Source of the DNA: Streptacidiphilus sp. 4-A2
GTDB taxonomy: Bacteria; Actinomycetota; Actinomycetes; Streptomycetales; Streptomycetaceae
NCBI GenBank assembly: GCA_014284505.1
Contig: JAAFYY010000001.1
Location: 5,815,845 to 5,879,844, forward strand
Direction: 5' to 3'
Length of the DNA: 64,000 nt
This document shows positions 18,568 to 27,178 of the stretch, piece by piece (the first letter of the stretch is position 1; every line of letters starts with the position of its first letter). Position numbers and translations under genes: made by a program. The notes under the pieces were generated by a model. It did not search any database. It saw nothing but the letters and a program-made list of their open reading frames with translations, and had not been told where the DNA came from.

Positions 18568-18640
18568 GGCGGGCGGAAGGCCGGCGGGCGGAAGGCCGGC
18601 GGGCATGAGGTCGGCGGGCATGAGGTCGGCAGGCCGGAGG
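18566..18640. repeat. 15-bp tandem repeats between convergent genes
   Basis: Units of the form GGAAGGCCGGCGGGC occur twice, then GATGAGGTCGGCGGGC-like units (CATGAGGTCGGCGGG) twice, followed by a degenerate unit. Simple GC-rich minisatellite in the terminator region. Confidence 0.65.
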
Positions 18641-19434
18641 TCAGCGGGCGAGGAAGTCCTCGATGAGCCGGCTCAGCTCCTCCGGCCGTTCCAGCATGGC
18701 CAGATGACCGGTGTCCAGTTCGGCGTACTCGCTGCCCGGGATCGCCTCCCGGAAGTGCCGTGAGTACCTGAGCGGCACCAGCTGGTCCTGCTTGTTGCCG
18801 ATGACCAGGGTGGGAACGGTGATCTTCGCCAGCTGTTCGGTGATGTCCAGCCGGCTGATCAGGTCGACCAGCGCGACCATGCCCGGGGAGGGCATCAGCC
18901 CGGCCCGTACGCCCAGGCGGTCCCGCGAGGTGAGGCCGTCCAGATAGCCGTCCGAGACCGCGTGCAGAAGGGTGAACTCGGCGAAGGCGTTGGCGTCCAG
19001 TTCCGCGAGGCGCTTCCAGGTACGGGTGAACAGGCGCTGCCACGGGTGGCCGTAGTGGGCGAATCCGCCGCAGAGGACCAGTCGGCGGACGAGCCCGGGC
19101 TCGCGCGCGGCGGCGGCGGCGCCGACGACCGCGCCGGTGGAGAAGCCGACCATGTCCACCGGGCCGTGTCCGGCCTCCCGCACCACTTCGAGCATCTGGT
19201 CGGCCAGCCGGTCGACTTCGAGCTGGCCCTCGGGAGCGGCGTGAGACTGCTGCCGGAGTAGCCGGGGACGATCACCCTGCGGTTCTGCATGAGCTGGTCG
19301 AGCACGCTGGAGAAGCTCGTCTCCGGGTGACCGCTGGCACCGTGCAGGAGGACGACCTCCGGGCCCCGGCCTTCCGCGTAGTAGCCGACAGAGATCCCGT
19401 CGACGTCGACGTGCTGCGCTTCCGTGCTGATCAC
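18641..19434 (-). CDS. alpha/beta hydrolase (one frameshift)
   Basis: GTG at 19434 with a GGGGGAA site gives MISTEAQHVDVDGISVGYYA. The oxyanion loop is VVLLHGASG. After an indel near 19235 the frame continues DQMLEVVREAGHG, with the nucleophile elbow GFSTGAVVG (Ser), the acid in VIGNKQDQLVPL (Asp) and the base in DTGHLAMLERPEE (His). Length about 264 residues. In the cluster it could release a product from the carrier protein, hydrolyse an ester or act as an editing enzyme; the sequence does not decide. It is the last gene of the minus-strand transcription unit. Confidence 0.85.
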
Positions 19435-19485
19435 GCGATTCCCCCTAGGGATGTTGCCCCCGTTCGGTCCGGGCGGACCGGGGGG

Positions 19486-20724
19486 TCATTTCACGGGTAC
19501 GGCCGCCGTGCTGTCGGCTTCCCGGACTGCCTGCCGCTCCTGTCGGGCCGAGGAGCGCTTGGACCACCAGGTGATCCCGGCCGCGGCCAGCGCGAAGCAG
19601 GCGGAGACCGGCAGCAGGCAGGCGGCGGAGCCGACGGTGGCGATGAGCGATGCGCCGATGACGCTGGACAGGAACTGCCCCAGGTAGGCGGTGGAGGTGT
19701 TGAGCGAGGTGACCAGCGGGGCACCGCCCTCGGGTGCGTAGCTGATGATGCGGTGCTGCTGCGGGCCGATGACCGAGAAGGACACCACGCCGCTGACCGC
19801 CTCCAGGACGGCCACCAGGACGAAGTGGTCCCTGGTCGTGAGCATCACCAGGCCCACCACGGCGATGCCCACGGTGGCGCCGATGACGACGGTCCGCGGG
19901 TCGCGCCGGTCGGCCAGCGCCCCGGACATCAGGTTGCCGCCGGTGGCGGCGACGCCGAACACCAGCAGCAGCAGGGCGAGCCTGGCCTGGTCACCGCCGA
20001 TGGCGGGCGCGAAGACCGCGCCCATGTAGGTGAAGGGCAGGAAGATGGCGACGAAGGCCAGGACCGTGACGACCAGGATCCTGAGCACCCGCCGGTCGGA
20101 GAGCGGTGCCAGGCGCTGCCGCAGGGTGGCCGTCTGGCCGAGCCTGATGCTCGGCAGGAGCAGGGCGACGGCCACCGCGACCGCGCCGGCCAGGGCCGTG
20201 ACGAACCAGATCGCCGCCTTCCAGCCCCAGGCACTGCCGATGAACGTGCCCAGCGGGGCCCCCAGCACGAGTGCCAGCGTCGAGCCTGCGGTGACCATGG
20301 CGATGGCGCTGCCGCGCCGCTTGGTGTCGGCCAGACCGGCGGCCGTCGCGACGGCGTTGGCGGTGAACAGCGCCGCGCCGGAGCCGGCGAGCATCCGGGA
20401 GGCCAGGATCAGGCCGTACGACCCGGCCAGCGCGGTGACCGCGTTGCCGAGTCCGAGCAGCACCAGTGCGGTGACCAGGACCCGCCGCCGGGACCAGCGG
20501 GCGGTGACCGTGGCCAGGACCGGCGACAGGATCGCGTAGGCGAGGGTGAACACGCTCACCAGCTGGCCGGCTTCGGCCATGCTGATCTTCAGTGACTTCG
20601 TCATCTCGGGGAGCAGCCCGACGATCACGAATCCGTCGGTGCCCACCGCGAAGGCGCCCAGCGTCAGGATCGCGGTACGCGCCCGCCAGCCGCGCGCCGG
20701 GGTGGTCGTGTCGGTGTCGCTCAT
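19486..20724 (-). CDS. MFS transporter, DHA1-type exporter
   Basis: 412 residues, intact, twelve predicted membrane helices. The motif A-like loop ARWSRRRVLVTALVLLGLGN after helix 2 and the antiporter motif in helix 5 (STLALVLGAPLGTFIGSAWG) put it among DHA1 drug or metabolite proton antiporters of the AraJ/PbuE type. The cluster setting suggests export of the product and self-protection. A TetR-type operator lies 74 bp upstream (20798-20819), identical in 20 of 22 bases to one next to the tetR gene, so it is most likely induced by the pathway product. Confidence 0.92.
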   Translation of the reverse strand: MSDTDTTTPARGWRARTAILTLGAFAVGTDGFVIVGLLPEMTKSLKISMAEAGQLVSVFTLAYAILSPVLATVTARWSRRRVLVTALVLLGLGNAVTALAGSYGLILASRMLAGSGAALFTANAVATAAGLADTKRRGSAIAMVTAGSTLALVLGAPLGTFIGSAWGWKAAIWFVTALAGAVAVAVALLLPSIRLGQTATLRQRLAPLSDRRVLRILVVTVLAFVAIFLPFTYMGAVFAPAIGGDQARLALLLLVFGVAATGGNLMSGALADRRDPRTVVIGATVGIAVVGLVMLTTRDHFVLVAVLEAVSGVVSFSVIGPQQHRIISYAPEGGAPLVTSLNTSTAYLGQFLSSVIGASLIATVGSAACLLPVSACFALAAAGITWWSKRSSARQERQAVREADSTAAVPVK

Positions 20725-20797
20725 CCGGATTCCTGTCTGTGTGCGCCCGCGGTCACGCGCCGACCCGGTGGTTGCCTGGCCATACCCTTTTCCCAGG

Positions 20798-20819
20798 ACG
20801 GTACCGGTCGGTACCGAAT
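20798..20819. promoter_or_regulatory. TetR-type operator upstream of MFS gene
   Basis: ACGGTACC-GG-TCGGTACCGAAT. The same 22-bp arrangement, differing only in the central two bases, occurs at 24436-24457 before the tetR gene. The CGGTACC half-site is repeated at a 10-bp spacing and GGTACC is itself palindromic, as expected for TetR-family sites. Confidence 0.75.
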
Positions 20820-20947
20820 TGAGTCAAGTTCGGTCAAAAGGGCGGGAGTTGGCAGCAAGCCGCGCCGCCACGACCGACCACCGCGGTGCCGCCGCAGCCG
20901 CTGCCGCGGTGCGGCACGGAGCGGTGCGGCGGCACCCTGCGCGGACT

Positions 20948-21772
20948 TCAGCCGGTGTACTCGGCGCGCACCAGCCAGCTGCGGGCGACCCCGCGGCGGT
21001 CGCGCGGCTGCACCTCGTACGGCCAGCGGCCCTCACCGGCGCCGGGATCGCCGGGCTCCTTGACCTCGCGGGCCTTCCAGCCGGTGTCCTCCAGGAACTC
21101 CTCGGGCTCGTCGGTCCCGAACAGCCACGGCGTGCCGTCCGCCTTGAGGTGCTCCAGGAAGCGCTTGGAGAAGGGACTGCGCAGCAGCGCCTTGCTCGCG
21201 AAGTCGGTGGCCAGCGTGCTGCCGGGGGCGGAGGCCGACCGGAGCAGCCGCAGCAGGCCCGCGGCCTGCTCGGGCGTGAGGAAGAAGAAGAGGCCCTCGG
21301 CGACCCAGAGCGTCGGCTGCTCCCGGTCGAACCCGGCCTGCTCCAGCTGCGGCAGCCACTCCACCGCCAGGTCGGCGCCGACCTCGCGGCGGTCGACCTT
21401 CGGCTCGGCACCCAGCCGCTCCAGCCGGGCGCGCTTCTCGCTCACCAGGGCCGCGTGGTCCACCTCGTAGACCGTCACCCCGGGCTGCCAGTCGAGCCGG
21501 AACGCCCGGGTGTCCATGCCTGCGGCGACCAGCACCACCTGCCGGATCCCGGTCTCCGCCAGCACGGCGGTGATGGTGTCGTCCAGGTACTTGGTGCGGA
21601 TGGCGATGAACCCGAGCAGGCCTCCGCCACCGTAGGTGTCCAGGAGTTCGAAGCCGCGGGGCGCGGCGAGTTCCCTGGCGTACGGATCGTCGAACATCGC
21701 GTCGCCGACACGTTCGGATTCCACAGCGCGCGCTGCGGCGGTCCACTGGGCGGTGTACGAGACAGCTTCCAT
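20948..21772 (-). CDS. SAM-dependent methyltransferase, LCMT/TIGR00027 family
   Basis: 274 residues from ATG 21772 (AGAGAGGG site). It begins with EAVSYTAQWTAAARAVESER, has the SAM-binding strand and motif VVLVAAGMDTRAFRLDW, the acidic loop VYEVDHAALVSEKRARL, and WVAEGLFFFLTPEQAAGLLR. This family contains leucine carboxyl methyltransferases and many O-methyltransferases of natural-product pathways that esterify carboxylates or phenols. It lies between the carrier protein gene and the exporter, so it may methylate the pathway product. Confidence 0.88.
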   Translation of the reverse strand: MEAVSYTAQWTAAARAVESERVGDAMFDDPYARELAAPRGFELLDTYGGGGLLGFIAIRTKYLDDTITAVLAETGIRQVVLVAAGMDTRAFRLDWQPGVTVYEVDHAALVSEKRARLERLGAEPKVDRREVGADLAVEWLPQLEQAGFDREQPTLWVAEGLFFFLTPEQAAGLLRLLRSASAPGSTLATDFASKALLRSPFSKRFLEHLKADGTPWLFGTDEPEEFLEDTGWKAREVKEPGDPGAGEGRWPYEVQPRDRRGVARSWLVRAEYTG

Positions 21773-21810
21773 GGTGCGAACCCTCTCTGCGGGAGCGTGT
21801 GCGCGCGGGA

Positions 21811-22050
21811 TCAGACCGCCGCGAAGAATGCCTTCTCTATGGCCGCCAGGGTCTGGAAGTCCTGGAGGTCGATGGCATCGAAGTCGATTTCGGCGCCGCT
21901 GGCCCCCTCGATCGCGTAGACCAGCTCGACGAACGAGAGTGAATCGACAAGCCGGTTCTCGATGAGGTTCTCGTCGTGCGGGAGGGAGTTCCGCTCCGGG
22001 TGCCGGGCGAGAATCCACTTCCTGATGTCTTCGATACCGGACGAGGACAT
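21811..22050 (-). CDS. acyl/peptidyl carrier protein
   Basis: 79 residues. The phosphopantetheine site is the Ser in RLVDSLSFVELVYAIEG, followed by GAEIDFDAIDLQDFQTLAAI. The start at 22050 is set by a strong AAAGGAGAAAGC ribosome binding site; an in-frame ATG at 22074 is less likely. A free-standing carrier next to a dedicated phosphopantetheinyl transferase and an aminoacyl carrier ligase is the core of the cluster. The extended N-terminus DIRKWILARHPERNS resembles carriers that accept amino acids from class II synthetase-like ligases. Confidence 0.92.
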   Translation of the reverse strand: MSSSGIEDIRKWILARHPERNSLPHDENLIENRLVDSLSFVELVYAIEGASGAEIDFDAIDLQDFQTLAAIEKAFFAAV

Positions 22051-22130
22051 GCTTTCTCCTTTTCTGGACATCACGTTTGTCGAACACGGGGAGTGTCGAA
22101 CACAGGGAGTTCAGGGCCGCGCTCCGCCGC

Positions 22131-22502
22131 TCACTTCTCCATACCGAGGGCGACCGCCATGGCGCACGGTTCGTCGTGCGCGATGCTGACCTCGATGCGG
22201 CCGAGCCCGGCCTGTTCGGCCAGCTCCGCGGCCCGCCCGCGGAGGTGTACTTCGGGCTGACCGGGGCGCCGGGGAGAACCTCGATCGAGCGCCACGGGAG
22301 GGTCCCCCCACCTGGAGAGCTTGAACACCGCCTCCTTCGCGGCCAGCCTTCCGGCGATCCGGGTACGTCCGGGCGTGCCGCCCGGAGGGCGGTCCGCCTC
22401 CTCCTCGGGAGCATCCGTTCCAGGGCGGGGCCGGATCCGGGTTCGAGCAGCTGCCGCCCTGCTGGGGACCAGGTCGATCCCTATCCGCCCGCCGGGTACC
22501 AC
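22131..22502 (-). CDS. holo-ACP synthase (AcpS-type phosphopantetheinyl transferase, frameshifts)
   Basis: Starts at GTG 22502, overlapping the ligase stop (TGAGGTG). Key elements are GRIGIDLVP (Mg-binding Asp) and AGRLAAKEAVFKLSRWG (Glu and Lys of the WxxKEA-type motif). A short stretch in another frame, LPWRSIEVLPGAP, is followed by QPEVHLRGRAAELAEQAGLG and RIEVSIAHDEPCAMAVAL. The WRSIEV strand in the wrong frame shows two compensating indels near 22260-22310. It transfers 4'-phosphopantetheine from CoA to the carrier protein encoded 80 bp downstream. Confidence 0.82.
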   Translation of the reverse strand: MVPGGRIGIDLVPSRAAAARTRIRPRPGTDAPEEEADRPPGGTPGRTRIAGRLAAKEAVFKLSRWGDPPVALDRGSPRRPGQPEVHLRGRAAELAEQAGLGRIEVSIAHDEPCAMAVALGMEK

Positions 22503-22503
22503 C

Positions 22504-23364
22504 TCAGGAAACCTGGGCGGCGGCGTCACGCACGCGCTCAAGTGCCTTCACCGCGTCGCCGCCGTGCTGCTCCAGCAGGACCGCGACCCACCGCTCCAGG
22601 CCGAAGGCCACGCAGCCGGTGTGCGCGTAGGCGCCGCCGGGCAGCGTGATGGCGCAGCGTTCCCCGAAGAAGTTCCGGTGGGTGTTGACCGAGGCGATGG
22701 AGAGGTCCCCGGCCAGGAACTCGTACTTGACCGGGCTGAGCCGCTGCATCAGCGCGCGGGCGCCGTCGTTCTCGAAGAAGGGGTCGGACGCCGCCTCCTT
22801 CTCCAGCCGCAGCCCGAGGGCCTCGCCGAAGGCGGTGATCCGCCCGGTGAAGTCCGCGATCACCTGCTGGGTGTGGTCGTAAGTGCCCAGCGCGACGATC
22901 TCGCGCATCTGGAAGCTGAGCATCCGGCGCAGTCCGGAGTAGTACTCCTCGTGCCGGAAGCACCGGTTCACCAGGGTGACCAGGGTCGCCGGGGCGACCT
23001 CGGTGTTCTCGTAGAAGAAGTAGGCGCCGTAGCAGGTCGCGTGCGGCAGCCCGAGCTGCGGGTCCTGCACCTCGGTGGCGGCGAAGGCGCCGCCCGCCGG
23101 CTTGACCGGGCCGTTCCGCAGGTCCAGCGGGGCGGCCAGGAAGTTCAGGTGCGGGAAGTTGGCGTAGACGTCCAGCTTCTCCAGGTCCCGCACCGGGTAC
23201 AGCGGCGGCGGCAGGATCTCCCGGGCTCCGGCGCTGCGGCCCCAGGAGGTGAAGGCGGTGTCCAGGGCCCGCAGCAGGTCGGTCTGGTCGGGGCTGAGGA
23301 TCACCAGCCCGTCGGCGCGGGTCACACCCTCGTGCAGCTCTTCCGTGCCACTTGACCGTGCCAT
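22504..23364 (-). CDS. amino acid:carrier protein ligase (class II aaRS-like)
   Basis: 286 residues, intact. It lacks a tRNA-binding arm but keeps the class II synthetase core: VTLVNRCFRHEEYYSGLRRM (motif 2-like, Arg contacting ATP), SFQMREIVALGTYDHT and the motif 3 region AHTGCVAFGLERWVAVLLEQ. Cys in AYAHTGC and RHEEYY match the zinc and ATP sites of truncated seryl-tRNA synthetase homologues that load glycine or alanine on carrier proteins. It would adenylate a small amino acid and pass it to the phosphopantetheine thiol of the carrier at 21811. Its ATG overlaps the stop of the di-iron oxygenase gene (TGATG). Confidence 0.88.
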   Translation of the reverse strand: MARSSGTEELHEGVTRADGLVILSPDQTDLLRALDTAFTSWGRSAGAREILPPPLYPVRDLEKLDVYANFPHLNFLAAPLDLRNGPVKPAGGAFAATEVQDPQLGLPHATCYGAYFFYENTEVAPATLVTLVNRCFRHEEYYSGLRRMLSFQMREIVALGTYDHTQQVIADFTGRITAFGEALGLRLEKEAASDPFFENDGARALMQRLSPVKYEFLAGDLSIASVNTHRNFFGERCAITLPGGAYAHTGCVAFGLERWVAVLLEQHGGDAVKALERVRDAAAQVS

Positions 23365-24223
23365 CAATGATCCCCGTCTTCTCCAGGAAGCTGCGTGTCT
23401 TCCGGTACCGCTCTGCTCCAGCTCGGCCCGCTGCGGCGAGGCCAGCAGCTGTGCACGCAGCTCGAGGCGTTGGCCACCCCGGCGTCCCGGTACACCTGCG
23501 GGTTGTAGAGCGACTCGAAGCTGAAGGTCATGTAGCGCCGGATGTAGGCGGCCAGGTCCTGGAGCTCCTGCTCGGTCGAGCTCTGCTTGACCTCCGCGAA
23601 GAGCGCCTTCACCAGCTCGCGGCCGAAGGCGATGTGCCGGGACTCGTCCTGGTGGATCCGGTTGATGGCCCGGATGGTCTCGTTCAGGCGCTCGTCCACC
23701 GCCATGGCGGAGTTGAAGTGGTCCACCAGCTCCTCGAAGATCAGGATGCGGGTGAAGACCAGCAGGCTCTCCAGATTGGAACGCGGGACCTCCGCGGTCA
23801 TGCCGCCCGGCTGGCGGTAGATCTTCCCGCCGTACCGGAGGCAGAACTCCGCGAAGAACCACATGTGTTCGTTCTCCTCACCGATGAAGTGGTGGAAGAA
23901 CTCCGAGGGCGTCTCGAACCCGGCGGTGTGGATGCGCCGGGTCACCTCGATCAGCAGCTCCCGGATGCCGTGCACGTTCAGGCTGTAGAAGTTGACGCTC
24001 TCGTGCTTGGAGAGCGCGTAGAGCTGCTCCTGCGTCAGCTGCGCGCCGCCTCCGTGCCGTGGTGGTGGTGAGTTCCGGGCTCATCCACCACATCTGCTCG
24101 GGCAGGGTGTCCGGCCACTCGAAAAGCTTGTACGGGTTGTAGTAGTCGTCGATCGATTCGTGTGTTGAGTCGGTCGAGGATGCCGAGGAACCGTTCGTCC
24201 TGGGCGATCGCATTGCTGACCAT
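23364..24223 (-). CDS. AurF-type di-iron N-oxygenase (frameshifts)
   Basis: ATG 24223 (GGAGG 13 bases upstream) gives MVSNAIAQDERFLGILDRLN. After an indel near 24165, DDYYNPYKLFEWPDTLPEQM follows, and after another near 24050, QLTQEQLYALSKHESVNFYS then HGIRELLIEVTRRIHTAG. The di-iron ligands are visible as FIGEENEHMWFFAEF, TRILIFEELVDHFN and IHQDESRHIAFGRE, the E-x6-H/E...E-x2-H pattern of AurF/CmlI arylamine or amine N-oxygenases. The C-terminus is blurred by two further indels after VYRDAGVANA. It likely oxidises an amine, perhaps of the carrier-bound amino acid, to a hydroxylamine, nitroso or nitro group. Confidence 0.82.
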
Positions 24224-24435
24224 ATGGGCGCATCCTCCAACAAGCCGGCGGCTGCCTGTACGGCGGCACCAGGCCGGGGTGACAGGGGGCGGACGGGCTT
24301 CCCGCCGCCCTCGATCCTGTAGCGGACGCGGAGCCGTTGCCAACGCCGACTTCAATAACTCCCCTGCCGCCCCGCTGAAACATCGGCCACGAAGGACCCT
24401 TGCGACTACTGATCGGCAGGAGGAGTCACCGCAAA

Positions 24436-24457
24436 ACGGTACCTATCGGTACCGAAT
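24436..24457. promoter_or_regulatory. TetR-type operator upstream of tetR
   Basis: ACGGTACC-TA-TCGGTACCGAAT, 27 bases before the tetR start and 213 bases before the divergent oxygenase start. Near-identical to the site at 20798-20819. It could control both tetR and the biosynthetic operon. Confidence 0.75.
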
Positions 24458-24484
24458 AGCGGCGGGGTGCCCTAAGCTGGTCGC

Positions 24485-25049
24485 ATGCCGACACACGCAC
24501 GGGAGCGACTGCTCCAAGGCGCCGAAGAGCTGTTCTACCGGGAAGGCATCCAGGCCGTCGGCATGGAACGGCTGCTGGACGTCACCGGGTGGGACGCGCC
24601 TCCTTCTACCGGCACTTCGCCGGCAAGGACGAGCTGGTGCACGCCGTCCTGGAGCGGCGCGACGAGAACTGGCACACCTGGCTGGAGAGACGCTGGCCGC
24701 CCACGGCGGCGGCCCGCTCGCGGTCTTCGACGCACTGGCGGAATCCGCCGACTCCGAGAACTTCCGCGGCTGCGCGTTCATCAACGCCATGGCGGAGGCC
24801 GCCGATCCGCACGGCGAGATCTTCCGCCTGGCGAACCAGCACAAGGGCCGGGTGGTCGACCTCCTCGACCGCCTGATCGAGGAGGACGGCCGTCCCGGCC
24901 ACCGCGCGCTGGCCGAGCAGTTCATCCTGCTGATGGACGGAGCCATCGTCACCGCCATGCGCGAGGGCGGCAGCGGCGCGGCCCGGCGGGCCCGGGCCAT
25001 CGCCGAACAGCTGCTGGCCGCGGCGCCCCGGGAGGAGCCGGCCGGCTAG
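24485..25049 (+). CDS. TetR-family regulator of the cluster (two frameshifts)
   Basis: Starts MPTHARERLLQGAEELFYRE then GIQAVGMERLLDVTGW. Indels near 24597 and 24690 separate it from RASFYRHFAGKDELVHAVLE (helix-turn-helix recognition part) and a ligand domain including VFDALAESADSENFRGCAFI and NAMAEAADPHGEIFRLANQH. Restored length is about 188 residues. The FRGCAFINA sequence and the helical C-terminus are typical of the TetR_C subfamily near AcrR/YcdC-like proteins. It is divergent from the biosynthetic genes, and the two shared operators make it the probable cluster repressor. Confidence 0.87.
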
Positions 25050-25108
25050 AGCCGGTCGTCGAACCCCGCCGCCACCACCCGCCGCCCGCCGCCACCCGCC
25101 GCCGCGGG

Positions 25109-26074
25109 TCAGCGGGTGCGGCCGCGCGGCCGCAGCGGGACCGGGGGCAGCTCCGGCGCGGGCAGCCGGCCCCCGGCGTAGCCGTGGACCTCGCCGAACG
25201 CGGTGCCGGTCATCCACTCCGCCCGGGCCCGGGCCACCTCCTCGCCGGAGCGGCCGACGAAGTTCCACCACATCACCAGCTGCTCCTCGAACGGCTCGCC
25301 GCCGAGCAGCAGCAGACTGCTGTCGGTGGCCGCCCGCAGCGGCAGTTCACGCCGTCCGCAGCCGAGGTAGAGCATCGATCCCGGCTCGACCCGGACACCG
25401 TCCACCTCGGCGGCCCCGGACATGGACAGCACCGCGTACTCGAAGTCGGGCTCGACCGGCAGCCGGACGGCGGCGTCGGCCGCGAGCGTGAGATCCGCGC
25501 CGACCAGCGGCGAGTAGGTCGCGCCCGGCGAGCGCGCGCCGTCCAGCTCGCCCAGGATGACCGTGGCGTGCAGGCCGGGGGCGGTGACCCCGGGCAGCCG
25601 CGGATGGTGCTCGAAGTGCGGCTCGGTGTGCCGGTGCCCGTCCGGCAGTGCCACCCACAGCTGCGCGCCGTGCAGCAGCGGGCTGTGGTCGCGCGGCGAC
25701 TCCTCCGAGTGGGCGATGCCGCGACCGGCCGTCATCAGCCCCAGCTCGCGCGGGCGGACGGTGGCCAGGCTGCCGACGCTGTCCCGGTGCGTCACCTCAC
25801 CGGCGTGCAGCCAGCTGACGGTCTGCAGGCCGATGTGCGGATGCGGGGCGACCTGCATCCCGGGCCGGTCGACGATGTCGTCGGGCCCGTAGTGGTCGAC
25901 AAAGCACCAGGCGCCCACCATCCGCCGGCCCATGCTCGGCAGCAGCCGGCGGACCACGGTGCTCTCCCCGAGCGGCACCTGCTTACCGGTCAGCAGTTCG
26001 TGCACCGGTGTACCCGACACATCGTCACGCCCGCCGCAGACCCGGGGCTGCGGGGCGGTCTCAAGGTTGCTCAT
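25109..26074 (-). CDS. pirin family protein
   Basis: 321 residues, intact bicupin. The metal site is present: VAPHPHIGLQTVSWLHAGEV then HRDSVG, and GLMTAGRGIAHSEESPRDHS (His and Glu ligands). Bacterial pirins bind Fe or Mn and some act as quercetin 2,3-dioxygenases or modulate redox and metabolic enzymes. Its ATG is 53 bp from the end of the oxyR gene upstream, so the pair might be co-regulated in oxidative stress, but this is inference. Confidence 0.92.
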   Translation of the reverse strand: MSNLETAPQPRVCGGRDDVSGTPVHELLTGKQVPLGESTVVRRLLPSMGRRMVGAWCFVDHYGPDDIVDRPGMQVAPHPHIGLQTVSWLHAGEVTHRDSVGSLATVRPRELGLMTAGRGIAHSEESPRDHSPLLHGAQLWVALPDGHRHTEPHFEHHPRLPGVTAPGLHATVILGELDGARSPGATYSPLVGADLTLAADAAVRLPVEPDFEYAVLSMSGAAEVDGVRVEPGSMLYLGCGRRELPLRAATDSSLLLLGGEPFEEQLVMWWNFVGRSGEEVARARAEWMTGTAFGEVHGYAGGRLPAPELPPVPLRPRGRTR

Positions 26075-26127
26075 GGCCAGGACCCTAGCCAGGTTCCCGG
26101 GCCGGGGCGGGCCGCAGCCGTCGCGAT

Positions 26128-27040
26128 TCAGCCGACGATCCGGACCGGCAGCGGGCGCAGCGCCTCACGCAGGGTGGCGGCCAGCCGCTGGTACTCCGGG
26201 GTACGCGCCGATCCCTGGCGGTGGGTGAGCCCGATCCGGCGGCCCGGCGCGGGATCGGCGAAGCGGGTGGTGGCCAGATACCCGGCCCGGCCGGTCTCCA
26301 CCGCGACCGCGGTGGCCGGGAGCAGGGTCACCCCGAGCCCCCCGGCGACCAGCTGGACCAGGGTGGACAGCCCGGCGGCCCTGGTCCCGCCCGGGGCCTC
26401 CCGGCACAGGTCGAGCGCCTGGTCCCGCAGGCAGTGGCCCTCCTCCAGCAGCAGCACGTCCAGGTCGAGCAGCAGGTCCCGGGGGACGTCGGTGCGCCCG
26501 GCCAGCTCGTGGCCGGGCGGGGTGACCAGCACGAAGTCCTCGTCGTAGAGCGGGATGTCGCGCATCCCGGGAAGGCTGGGCAGGGCCAGCAGCAGCACGT
26601 CGAGCCGCCCGGAGGCGAGGCCGTCCAGCAGCCGGAGGTGCGCTCCTCGTGGACGTGCAGTTCCAGGTCCGGGTAGCTGGCGCGGGCCAGCTGGAGCACG
26701 GTCGGCAGCAGATAGGGCGCGACGGTGGGGATCACGCCCAGGTGCATCGGCCCGGTGAACGGGCGGCGGGAGGCCTCGACCTCCTCCGACAGGGCTTGCA
26801 GCCCGGCAAGTACGCCGCGTGCGTGCGCCGCCACCCGCTCCCCAGTGGGGTGATGATGACCTTGCGGGTGGTGCGCTCGACCAGCTGCACTCCGAGCGCC
26901 TCCTCCAGTCCGGCGACCGCCCCGGACAGGGCAGGCTGGCTCATCCCGATCGCCGCCGCGGCGTCCCTGAAGTGCAGGTGTTCGGCCACCGCGGTGAACG
27001 CCCGGAGCTGGGAGACCGTGGGGATGCGGGCCTTGCTGAT
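26128..27040 (-). CDS. oxyR: hydrogen peroxide-inducible LysR regulator OxyR (start codon unclear, one frameshift)
   Basis: N-terminal LysR helix-turn-helix PTVSQLRAFTAVAEHLHFRD then AIGMSQPALSGAVAGLEEAL. After an indel near 26648 the sensor domain reads RLDVLLLALPSLPGM, YDEDFVLVTPPGHELAG and LLLEEGHCLRDQALDLC, with the two cysteines that form the OxyR redox disulfide. About 304 residues. There is no ATG, GTG or TTG in frame before the HTH: the frame opens after a TGA at about 27055 and only ATC (27040) or GTT (27043) follow a GGAGG box. Either an ATC start is used or one base is wrong. It is divergent from ahpC, its classic target. Confidence 0.9.
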
Positions 27041-27178
27041 AACCGCCTCCGATCAATGAGATCAACTCAAGCTATTTCACTGATCAGTATGCGACATGTC
27101 ACCGTAGGAGTGTCCGCAGAGCTGGCGATCCCGGCGGATAGCGGACAAAACCCTCATCACGGACATGAAGGAGCGGAC

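Noticed and set aside
20948..22414. One 488-codon protein joining methyltransferase with upstream sequence
   Set aside because: The upstream part is a shadow of the AcpS and carrier genes; the methyltransferase has its own ATG and ribosome binding site at 21772.
22504..23364. Housekeeping seryl-tRNA synthetase
   Set aside because: Only about 286 residues, no N-terminal tRNA-binding coiled coil, and embedded beside a carrier protein and its phosphopantetheinyl transferase.
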